Part shown: positions 57,547-64,000 of the stretch, in pieces
How the letters are laid out: each line of letters starts with the position of its first letter
Numbering within the stretch: position 1 is the stretch's first letter
Assembly: GCF_014874065.1 (NCBI RefSeq)
Contig: NZ_JADBEE010000002.1
Coordinates: forward strand, 124,001 to 188,000
DNA length: 64,000 bases
Direction of reading: 5' to 3'
Source: Nesterenkonia halotolerans
GTDB lineage: Bacteria; Actinomycetota; Actinomycetes; Actinomycetales; Micrococcaceae
The notes under the pieces: generated by a model
Seen by the model: the letters and a program-made list of their open reading frames with translations, nothing else
The model's database searches: none
Told to the model about the DNA's origin: nothing
Program-made: the position numbers and the translations under genes

Positions 57547-58391
57547 TGTTCTCCCGCAGCCGGATCGAGCTGAAGTCGCCCGAGCAGTTGAGCCATATGG
57601 CCGCGGCCGGCGCGATTCTCAGCGAGGCGCTGGATGCGACCCTGGCGGCAGCCGCCCCCGGGGTGACCACCTCTGCGCTCAATGACGTGTTCGCCGAGCT
57701 CATCACCGCACGCGGGGCCAAGCCGAACTTCCTGAACTACCACGGCTTCCCCGGCTACATCTGCACCTCGGTCAACGACGAAGTGGTGCACGGGATCCCG
57801 GGGGAGCGGGTGCTCAAGGCAGGGGACGTGCTCAAGGTGGACGGCGGATGCATCGTCGAGGGCTGGCACTCGGACTCCGCCCGCACGCTCATCCTGGGAG
57901 ACTCCGCCTCCGGCACCGCCGACGCTGAGGATGAGCGACTCTCCCGGATCACCGCCGCGGCGATGTGGCGCGGCATCGCCGCCTTCGCCCAGGCCAAGAG
58001 CACCGGTGAGATCGGAGAGGCCATTGAGGACTACGTGGCCGCCCAGTCCGGCAAGCAGCTGGGAATCCTCGAAGACTACGTGGGCCACGGCATCGGATCG
58101 CAGATGCACATGGCGCCCGACGTGTTCAACTACTCGACCGGCATGAAGGGCGCCCGGATCAAGCCTGGCATGGCCCTGGCGATCGAGCCGATGCTCACGC
58201 GTGGCGGCATCGAGACGAGGGTCCTCCAGGACGACTGGACCGTGGTCACCAGCGACGGCTCCCACGCCAGCCAGTGGGAACACTCGGTGGCCCGGCACGC
58301 CGAGGGCATCTGGGTGCTCACCGCGGCCGACGGCGGAGCCTCCGAGCTCGAGCCGCTGGGCGTGACCCCCGTGCCCATTCCGACCGCCTGA
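57546..58391 (+). CDS. map: Type I methionine aminopeptidase
   Basis: Removes initiator methionine. The 281-residue product has the metal ligands in KVDGGCIVEGWHSDSARTL (two Asp), GHGIGSQMHMAPDV (His), AIEPMLTRGG (Glu) and WEHSVARHAEG (Glu). NYHGFPGYICTSVNDEVVHG marks the type I substrate site. The ATG overlaps the adk stop by one base. Three 13-base tandem units begin at its stop codon. Confidence 0.95.
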   Translation: MFSRSRIELKSPEQLSHMAAAGAILSEALDATLAAAAPGVTTSALNDVFAELITARGAKPNFLNYHGFPGYICTSVNDEVVHGIPGERVLKAGDVLKVDGGCIVEGWHSDSARTLILGDSASGTADAEDERLSRITAAAMWRGIAAFAQAKSTGEIGEAIEDYVAAQSGKQLGILEDYVGHGIGSQMHMAPDVFNYSTGMKGARIKPGMALAIEPMLTRGGIETRVLQDDWTVVTSDGSHASQWEHSVARHAEGIWVLTAADGGASELEPLGVTPVPIPTA

Positions 58392-58427
58392 TCTGGCCGC
58401 CTGATCCGGCCGCCTGGTCCGGGCTGC
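58389..58427 (+). repeat. Three 13-base tandem units after map
   Basis: TGATCTGGCCGCC (58389-58401), TGATCCGGCCGCC (58402-58414) and the weaker TGGTCCGGGCTGC (58415-58427) follow each other; the first starts at the map stop codon. Confidence 0.6.
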
Positions 58428-58459
58428 TGGCCGGCAGCCTGCTCCGCCTCACCGCGGAG

Positions 58460-58489
58460 TTGTCCCGGTGCCAGCTGATCCTGTAGTCT
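58460..58489 (+). promoter_or_regulatory. Promoter of the infA-rpmJ-rpsM-rpoA operon
   Basis: TTGTCC (58460-58465), an 18-base spacer and TAGTCT (58484-58489). Transcription would start near 58496, leaving a ~148-base leader before infA. Confidence 0.6.
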
Positions 58490-58643
58490 TGACTGCTGGT
58501 TGTCTCTGCGGTTCAGCGTGCCTGCATGCAGGACTGTCGAGTCGCCGCAGCAATCGAATCAGACCCCACAGCCATGTGTTGCTGCACTGCGCCGCAGTGT
58601 GTGCCGCCCATGACCGGGGGGTCGCGAACGGTATGTGGAGCAT

Positions 58644-58865
58644 ATGGGTAAAAAAGAAGGCGTCATCGAGGTAGAGGGTCGAGTCTCTGAGGCTCTGCCG
58701 AATGCAATGTTCCGCGTGCGTCTGGAGAACGAGCACGTCGTCCTCGCCACCATTTCGGGCAAGATGCGCCAGCACTACATCCGCATCCTCCCCGAGGATC
58801 GCGTGGTCGTGGAGATGAGCCCGTATGACCTCAACCGTGGACGCATCGTCTACCGCTATAAGTGA
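58644..58865 (+). CDS. infA: Translation initiation factor IF-1
   Basis: Blocks the A site during initiation. The 73-residue product, [20 protein letters not shown] to [11 protein letters not shown], is a complete S1-like OB fold. The ATG at 58644 gives the standard length; a GTG at 58635 is less likely. Confidence 0.97.
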   Translation: MGKKEGVIEVEGRVSEALPNAMFRVRLENEHVVLATISGKMRQHYIRILPEDRVVVEMSPYDLNRGRIVYRYK

Positions 58866-58928
58866 GTCGACGTTCGCGTCGGTACACGTAAAAAACTGTC
58901 GCACGCGACCGAATAATGAGGAGAACCC

Positions 58929-59045
58929 ATGAAGGTTCAGCCGAGCGTGAAGCAGATCTGCACCGACTGCAAAGTCATCCGCCGCAGCGGCGTGATCCGC
59001 GTGATCTGCAAGTCGAACCCACGCCACAAGCAGCGCCAGGGCTGA
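58929..59045 (+). CDS. rpmJ: 50S ribosomal protein L36
   Basis: A 38-residue zinc-ribbon protein beginning [18 protein letters not shown] and ending NPRHKQRQG. The zinc ligands Cys11, Cys14, Cys27 and His33 are present, so this is the zinc-binding (C+) form. ATGAGGAGA precedes the ATG. It lies between infA and rpsM as in most bacteria. Confidence 0.96.
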   Translation: MKVQPSVKQICTDCKVIRRSGVIRVICKSNPRHKQRQG

Positions 59046-59051
59046 GTCCTC

Positions 59052-59072
59052 CACTTACTGCTTGAGTAAGTG
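59052..59072 (+). terminator. Small hairpin after rpmJ
   Basis: CACTTACT (59052-59059) pairs with AGTAAGTG (59065-59072) around GCTTG. A further GCCCGTC/GACGGGC hairpin lies near 59112-59134. They may be part of an rpsM leader rather than true terminators. Confidence 0.35.
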
Positions 59073-59261
59073 AGGGCGCACCTGCGCTGGACAGCTCACA
59101 TCATATGGCAGTGCAGCCCGTCACTGAGCTGGACGGGCACACCCCCGGTTTCCGAAGGCCGGGGACCCGCTGAAGACATCACCTCCGATGTCGGGCCGAT
59201 ACGGTCCCAGAGGGAATTGCACTGCTGAAGACCTTCGGAAGAGAACAAGGAGGACTGCCAC

Positions 59262-59630
59262 GTGGCACGTCTTGCAGGTGTGGACATCCCGCGCGAAAAG
59301 CGCACGGTGATCGCACTCACTTATATCTACGGCGTTGGGCGCACCAGCGCCGAAGCAGCCGTCCAGGCAACCGGTATCGAAGCTGGTACCCGCGTGAAGG
59401 ATCTGACTGACGAACAGCTGATCTCTCTGCGTGACTACATCGAGAGCCATCTCACCGTTGAAGGTGACCTCCGCCGCGAGGTTGCCGCCGACATCCGCCG
59501 CAAGGTCGAGATCGGCTCCTACGAAGGTCTGCGCCATCGTCGCGGCCTTCCGGTCCGGGGTCAGCGCACCAAGACCAATGCTCGAACCCGCAAGGGCTCG
59601 AAGAAGACCGTTGCAGGTAAGAAGAAGTAG
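59262..59630 (+). CDS. rpsM: 30S ribosomal protein S13
   Basis: Head protein bridging to the 50S subunit. The 122-residue product has [40 protein letters not shown] and a basic tail. GTG start at 59262 with AAGGAGG upstream. Confidence 0.97.
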   Translation: MARLAGVDIPREKRTVIALTYIYGVGRTSAEAAVQATGIEAGTRVKDLTDEQLISLRDYIESHLTVEGDLRREVAADIRRKVEIGSYEGLRHRRGLPVRGQRTKTNARTRKGSKKTVAGKKK

Positions 59631-59695
59631 TTCAGCACCGCAGGCCCATTCACGCCAGCAGCAGCTGATCCGAAGAACTTAGTCACGGAGAAGAA

Positions 59696-60097
59696 ATGCC
59701 ACCAAAGACTCGCGCAGCGGCCCGCAAGCCGCGCCGCAAAGCCAGTAAGAACATCACGCAGGGCCAGGCTCACATCAAGTCGACCTTCAACAACACGATC
59801 GTCTCTATCACCGATCCCTCGGGCGCCGTCGTGTCCTGGGCATCATCGGGTGAGGTCGGATTCAAGGGCTCCCGCAAGTCCACTCCTTTCGCCGCACAGC
59901 TTGCCGCTGAGCAGGCCGCCAAGCGCGCCCAGGAGCACGGCATGAAGAAGGTCGAAGTCTTCGTCAAGGGCCCCGGCTCCGGACGCGAGACCGCGATCCG
60001 CTCCCTTCAGGCCGCAGGTCTCGAGGTGGGCTCCATCTCGGACGTCACCCCGAGCGCGCACAACGGCTGCCGCCCGCCCAAGCGCCGTCGCGTCTGA
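59696..60097 (+). CDS. rpsK: 30S ribosomal protein S11
   Basis: Platform protein near the E-site codon. The 133-residue product has [37 protein letters not shown] and the [18 protein letters not shown] end. AGGCTTCGGAGAAG-like purine-rich sequence precedes the ATG. Confidence 0.97.
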   Translation: MPPKTRAAARKPRRKASKNITQGQAHIKSTFNNTIVSITDPSGAVVSWASSGEVGFKGSRKSTPFAAQLAAEQAAKRAQEHGMKKVEVFVKGPGSGRETAIRSLQAAGLEVGSISDVTPSAHNGCRPPKRRRV

Positions 60098-60123
60098 GCG
60101 AGCTTCTTTACAAGACATTTAGA

Positions 60124-60155
60124 GCCTGTCCCCGGCCGCTGCGCCGGGGGCAGGC
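60124..60155 (+). terminator. Hairpin between rpsK and rpoA
   Basis: A 13-bp stem with one G-U pair (60124-60136 with 60143-60155). It may partly uncouple rpoA from the ribosomal genes. Confidence 0.5.
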
Positions 60156-60216
60156 CGAGCATCATTACTCAGTGAGAATGCGTCATATAGCGGATGCACT
60201 CTGAAAGGAACAATCA

Positions 60217-61233
60217 GTGCTCATTGCACAGCGCCCCACGCTGACCGAAGAAGTCGTCGCCGAGAACCGCTCCCGCTTCATCATCGAGCCCCTCGAGCCG
60301 GGCTTCGGCTACACCCTCGGCAACTCAATGCGTCGGACCCTGCTCTCATCCATCCCAGGTGCGGCAGTCACCAGCGTTCGTATCGACGGTGTGCTCCACG
60401 AGTTCACCACGATCGCCGGGACCAAGGAAGACGTCACCGAGCTCATCCTGAATGTGAAGCGACTCTCCGTCTCTTCCGAGCATGACGAGCCCGTGGTCGC
60501 CTACCTCCGCAAGGAGGGCCCAGGTCCGGTCACCGCCGCCGACATCACACCGCCGGCCGGAGTGGAGTTCCACAACCCGGACCTGCACCTCGCCACGCTC
60601 AACGAGCACGGCAAGCTCGACATGGAGCTCACCGTCGAGCGCGGCCGCGGCTACGTCTCGGCAGCACAGAACAAGATGGCAGATGCCGAGATCGGCCGCA
60701 TCCCGGTCGACTCGATCTACTCCCCGGTCCTGAAGGTCTCCTTCAAGGTCGAGGCCACCCGCGTCGAGCAGCGCACCGACTTCGACAAGCTGATCGTCGA
60801 TGTCGAGACCAAGGCATCCATGGAGCCGCGCGATGCCCTGGCATCCGCCGGCACCACTCTGGTGGAGCTGTTCTCGCTGGCACGTGAGCTCAATGTCGCA
60901 GCCGAAGGCATCGAGATCGGCCCCTCGCCGACCGACGCCGCACTGGCTGCCGACATGGCGCTGCCCATCGAGGATCTCGAACTGACCGTGCGGTCCTACA
61001 ACTGCCTCAAGCGCGAGGGCATCCACACTGTGGGTGAGCTCGTGGCTCGCTCCGAGGCTGACCTGATGGACATCCGCAACTTCGGTGCCAAGTCCATCGA
61101 CGAGGTCAAGGACAAGCTCGTCGAGCTTGGTCTCTCCCTCAAGGATTCCCCTGCAGGCTTCGACCCGACAGCAGCCCGTTTCCAGGAAGCTGGCGACGAG
61201 GACTACGTCGAAGACGAGCAGCAGCGGTTCTAA
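60217..61233 (+). CDS. rpoA: DNA-directed RNA polymerase subunit alpha
   Basis: The 338-residue product has the N-terminal dimerisation domain ([39 protein letters not shown]) and the C-terminal DNA/activator-binding domain ([35 protein letters not shown]). The tail is acidic. GTG start at 60217 with GAAAGGAA upstream. Confidence 0.97.
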   Translation: MLIAQRPTLTEEVVAENRSRFIIEPLEPGFGYTLGNSMRRTLLSSIPGAAVTSVRIDGVLHEFTTIAGTKEDVTELILNVKRLSVSSEHDEPVVAYLRKEGPGPVTAADITPPAGVEFHNPDLHLATLNEHGKLDMELTVERGRGYVSAAQNKMADAEIGRIPVDSIYSPVLKVSFKVEATRVEQRTDFDKLIVDVETKASMEPRDALASAGTTLVELFSLARELNVAAEGIEIGPSPTDAALAADMALPIEDLELTVRSYNCLKREGIHTVGELVARSEADLMDIRNFGAKSIDEVKDKLVELGLSLKDSPAGFDPTAARFQEAGDEDYVEDEQQRF

Positions 61234-61310
61234 GAACTGCGGCCCACGATAATTATTCGCGCTGATGTTCTTGCAGAACTGACTGCGCACCACTCAAGGA
61301 GAACCACACC

Positions 61311-61877
61311 ATGCCTACCCCCACCAAGGGTCCGCGCCTGGGCGGCAGCCCGTCGCACGAGAAGTTGATGCTGGCAAACATGTCAGCCAACTTGTTCGAG
61401 CACCGCGCGATCACCACCACGCTGACCAAGGCCAAGCGCCTGCGTCCCTATGCTGAGCGTCTGATCACGATGGCGAAGCAGGGCGACATCGCCGCTCGTC
61501 GTCGCGTGGTCGGCAAGATCAGCGCCAACAGCGCCACTCATCAGGCAGTCGTCCACGAGCTGTTCACGGTCATCGCCCCGGCGATGGCCGAGCGCCAGGG
61601 CGGCTACACCCGGATCGTGAAGATCGGCAACCGCAAGGGCGACAACGCCCCGATGGCTGTCATCGAGCTCGTGATGGAGCCGGTCTCCCCGAAGCAGGCA
61701 GTGGTCAAGGAGGCCGAACAGGCCATCACGAGCACCGCCAGCGCCCAGGAGACCTCCCAGGAGGAGACCACCTCCACCGAGGCGAGCGACTCCGAGACCG
61801 CTGCGACAGAGAACACCTCTGCCGAAGCCCAGTCCACCGAGGCTGCTGAGTCTGAGCAGACCGAGGGCGAGAAGTAA
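61311..61877 (+). CDS. rplQ: 50S ribosomal protein L17 with acidic tail
   Basis: The core ([40 protein letters not shown]) is a normal L17. After about residue 125 a ~60-residue Glu/Ser/Thr/Ala-rich tail is added, which gives 188 residues in place of ~120-130. CAAGGAGAA precedes the ATG. A terminator follows, separating it from truA. Confidence 0.95.
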   Translation: MPTPTKGPRLGGSPSHEKLMLANMSANLFEHRAITTTLTKAKRLRPYAERLITMAKQGDIAARRRVVGKISANSATHQAVVHELFTVIAPAMAERQGGYTRIVKIGNRKGDNAPMAVIELVMEPVSPKQAVVKEAEQAITSTASAQETSQEETTSTEASDSETAATENTSAEAQSTEAAESEQTEGEK

Positions 61878-61895
61878 GCACTTCTCACCCCTGCA

Positions 61896-61930
61896 GAGGC
61901 GCCCCCGATCCCAGTGGTCGGGGGCGCCTC
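61896..61930 (+). terminator. Terminator after rplQ
   Basis: A perfect 13-bp stem (61896-61908 with 61918-61930) with a 9-base loop, 19 bases after the stop. Confidence 0.75.
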
Positions 61931-61973
61931 CGTGTCTGCGCCACGTGCCCTTGGGGGCAGAGAGGCTTGAACG

Positions 61974-62843
61974 ATGAACACCGCTGAGGAACCGCAGCGC
62001 GAGAGTGTGCGGATACGTCTGGACCTGGCATACGACGGCAGCGCCTTCCACGGCTGGGCGGCGCAGCCCGGCCTGAGCACCGTGGAGGGAACCCTCCGTG
62101 AAGGGCTCGCGACCCTGTTCCGCCGTGAGGTGCCGCTGATCGTGGCCGGGCGCACCGATGCCGGGGTCCATGCCCGCGGACAGGTGGTCCACCTGGACCT
62201 CAGCGCCGCAGAGTGGACCGGACTCATCCGGGGACGCAGCATCACCGCCGAGGACGCCCTGGTGCGTCGACTCGCAGGAGTGCTGAACGCGCAGCGCGGC
62301 GCGATCGTCGTCTTCGCCGCCCGCGAGGTGGCCCCGAACTTCGACGCGCGCTTCTCGGCGCTGAGCCGGACCTACCGCTATCGGATCGCGGACGAGCCGG
62401 CGCTGCAGGACCCGCTGCGCCGCTCCGACACCGCCTGGCACCGCACGCGGCTGGATGCTGAGGCGATGAACCTGGAGGCCGTCTCGGTGGACGGGCTGCG
62501 GGACTTCGGCAGCTTCTGCCGGCCGCGTGAGCGCAGCACCACCATCCGCGAGCTGCAGCGGTTCAGCATGCAGCGGGACGACGACGGCATCATCACGGCA
62601 CGAATCACCGCCGACGCCTTCTGCCACCACATGGTGCGCGCCCTGATCGGGGCCTGCATGGACGTGGGGGAGGGGCGCAGGCACCCCGGCTGGCTGCAGA
62701 GCAGGCTGGCCGACCCCAGCTGGGATGAGAGGGTCCGCCTGGCGCCGCCAGCGGGGCTGGTCCTGGAATCGGTCCAATACCCCGCGGACGAGCAGCTCGG
62801 AGTCCGCGCCGAGCAGACGAGGGCACTGCGTGACTCTCTCTGA
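61974..62843 (+). CDS. truA: tRNA pseudouridine(38-40) synthase
   Basis: Isomerises uridines 38-40 in the tRNA anticodon arm. The 289-residue product has LAYDGSAFHGWAAQPGLSTV at the start and the catalytic Asp in GRTDAGVHARGQVVHLD; SALSRTYRYRI and FCHHMVRALIGACMDVGEG are family marks. The ATG at 61974 lies 96 bases after rplQ. Confidence 0.95.
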   Translation: MNTAEEPQRESVRIRLDLAYDGSAFHGWAAQPGLSTVEGTLREGLATLFRREVPLIVAGRTDAGVHARGQVVHLDLSAAEWTGLIRGRSITAEDALVRRLAGVLNAQRGAIVVFAAREVAPNFDARFSALSRTYRYRIADEPALQDPLRRSDTAWHRTRLDAEAMNLEAVSVDGLRDFGSFCRPRERSTTIRELQRFSMQRDDDGIITARITADAFCHHMVRALIGACMDVGEGRRHPGWLQSRLADPSWDERVRLAPPAGLVLESVQYPADEQLGVRAEQTRALRDSL

Positions 62844-62902
62844 CCTGCACGGATAGACGTGATTTGCGACACGTGATGGAATCGCCCTGTCAGGTCCTCA
62901 CT

Positions 62903-62936
62903 GCGGTGCTGGCCTGTCAATGCGGGCCAGCACCGC
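62903..62936 (+). terminator. Terminator after truA
   Basis: A perfect 12-bp stem (62903-62914 with 62925-62936) with a 10-base loop, followed by a GC-rich stretch with four GTC repeats. Confidence 0.7.
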
Positions 62937-63073
62937 GCTGGGGGCACGTCGTCGTCGTCGGGGGCGGAGTTTCCGGAGTGGCGTGGTTCACGTCGAGGCA
63001 CCATAATCGGTCGGGCTTGCCTTCGCTGGAGAAGGCATCACGTCCCTGACCTGACAGAAGGAATCAACCTCTG

Positions 63074-64000
63074 ATGAGCAATACTTCAAGCTCGCAGGAC
63101 TCCGGCATCGGTGGTGTCGCCTGGGTAGTCCTGGTCGCCGCCTTCGGCGGTTTCCTCTTCGGCTTCGACACGGCCGTGATCAACGGCGCCGTGGGCCCCA
63201 TACAGTCCGAGTTCGGCCTCTCCGACCTCGCCATTGGCTTCACCGTCTCCTCAGCCCTGCTGGGCTGCATGGTGGGTGCATGGGCCGGTGGCAGCCTCTC
63301 GGACCGGATCGGACGCCAGCGCTCCATGATGGTCGCCGCCGCCCTGTTCTTCATCTCAGCACTGGGTTCAGGCCTCGCTTTCGGCGCCGTGGACCTGATC
63401 ATCTGGCGCGTGCTCGGCGGCATCGGCGTCGGCATGGCCTCCGTGATCGCTCCCGCCTACATCGCCGAGGTGGCCCCGACCAACCTGCGCGGGCGCCTGG
63501 GCTCGATGTGGCAGCTGGCGATCGTCGTCGGCATCTTCATGGCAGCCTCCTCCAACGCCTTCGTCGCCAATCTCGCCGGCGGAGCCGCTGACCAGCTGTG
63601 GTGGGGCCTGGAGGCCTGGCGGTGGATGTTCCTGCTCGAGGCCGGACCGGCGCTGCTCTACGGGCTGCTCTCCTCCTCGATCCCGGAGTCACCGCGATAC
63701 CTGATCTCGCGCGGTCGCGACAAGCAGGCCGCCAAGGTCCTCGAAGAGGTCGTGGGCGTCAAGGGCGAGAACGCCATCGCGCAGAAGATCAAGGATGTCC
63801 GCGAGACCATCAACATGGAAGCGCGGCAGAAGTTCCGCGATCTGATCGTCAGCGGCAAGATCTCACCCATCGTCTGGGTGGGACTGGGCCTGGCGGTGTT
63901 CCAGCAGTTCGTCGGCATCAACGTGATCTTCTACTACTCCAACACCCTCTGGCAGGCCGTGGGCATCGCAGAGGATCAGGCTTTCCTGGTCCAGATCATC
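63074..64000 (+). CDS. Sugar porter family MFS transporter (3' truncated)
   Basis: The frame opens with ATG at 63074 (MSNTSSSQDSGIGGVAWVVL) and runs off the window. The 309 visible residues cover the N-terminal half and beginning of the second half of a sugar/H+ symporter: FGFDTAVINGAVGPIQSEFG in helix 1, GSLSDRIGRQRSM in the loop 2-3 motif, PAYIAEVAPTNLRGRLGSMW, ESPRYL after helix 6 and FQQFVGINVIFYYSN in helix 7, which contributes the sugar site. GAAGGAATC precedes the ATG. The substrate (xylose, arabinose, galactose, inositol or other) cannot be told. It is outside the ribosomal cluster. Confidence 0.92.
   Translation, partial: MSNTSSSQDSGIGGVAWVVLVAAFGGFLFGFDTAVINGAVGPIQSEFGLSDLAIGFTVSSALLGCMVGAWAGGSLSDRIGRQRSMMVAAALFFISALGSGLAFGAVDLIIWRVLGGIGVGMASVIAPAYIAEVAPTNLRGRLGSMWQLAIVVGIFMAASSNAFVANLAGGAADQLWWGLEAWRWMFLLEAGPALLYGLLSSSIPESPRYLISRGRDKQAAKVLEEVVGVKGENAIAQKIKDVRETINMEARQKFRDLIVSGKISPIVWVGLGLAVFQQFVGINVIFYYSNTLWQAVGIAEDQAFLVQII

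Noticed and set aside
62944..62963. Run of GTC triplets after truA
   Set aside because: Only four perfect units; too short to call a microsatellite of interest in GC-rich DNA.

Overview
The window is a GC-rich actinobacterial chromosome segment, most likely from a Micrococcaceae member (Nesterenkonia/Arthrobacter/Micrococcus relatives). The evidence is an mshD-type mycothiol synthase next to a GlnR-type regulator, hadAB-like dehydratases beside murB, a MutT1-type NUDIX/phosphatase fusion, frequent GTG starts, TTG starts for rpoB and secY, and a spc ribosomal operon without rpsN (an arrangement known from Micrococcus). No IS element, prophage, CRISPR array, rRNA or toxin-antitoxin pair is visible. 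The genus is an inference, not a database result.
Layout: 1-5990 holds a truncated MOSC protein, a long-leadered DEAD-box RNA helicase, tRNA-Thr and tRNA-Met, and a convergent SNF2 helicase. 5991-11140 holds a small membrane protein, hadA-like and hadB-like genes, an amino-acid ABC cassette (binding lipoprotein, permease, ATPase) and murB. 11209-17413 runs leftwards: asd, a small membrane protein, dfrA, thyA, an acetyltransferase, a MutT1-like protein, mshD and glnR. 17643-23770 holds a membrane protein, a 44-residue membrane peptide, a nitrobindin-like protein and ygfZ (rightwards), then a GNAT protein, pfkA and an aspartate aminotransferase (leftwards).
23944-28214 is tRNA-Trp, secE, nusG, rplK, rplA, an L10-leader attenuator, rplJ and rplL. 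28334-32411 is a cell-envelope-stress cluster (PspC/LiaF-like protein divergent from a PspC-fused histidine kinase and LuxR-type regulator). 32711-44962 is rpoB, rpoC, rpsL, rpsG, fusA and tuf. 45525-50851 is the S10 operon (rpsJ to rpsQ). 51276-55488 is the spc operon (rplN to rplO). 55673-62843 is secY, adk, map, infA, rpmJ, rpsM, rpsK, rpoA, rplQ and truA. The window ends inside a sugar-porter-family MFS transporter.
Functionally the right two thirds is the transcription/translation core. The left third is precursor metabolism (wall amino-sugar, lysine/threonine entry, folate/thymidylate, mycothiol, glycolysis) with nitrogen control. No obviously new enzyme system is visible. The most interesting signals are regulatory: a recurring -10 box 6-8 bases upstream of start codons that implies many leaderless mRNAs, a separate extended -10 type in front of translation genes, an L10 leader ending in an intrinsic terminator, a 24-bp-stem inverted repeat before it, structured S10 and spc leaders, and low-complexity acidic or Gly/Arg-rich tails on several proteins.
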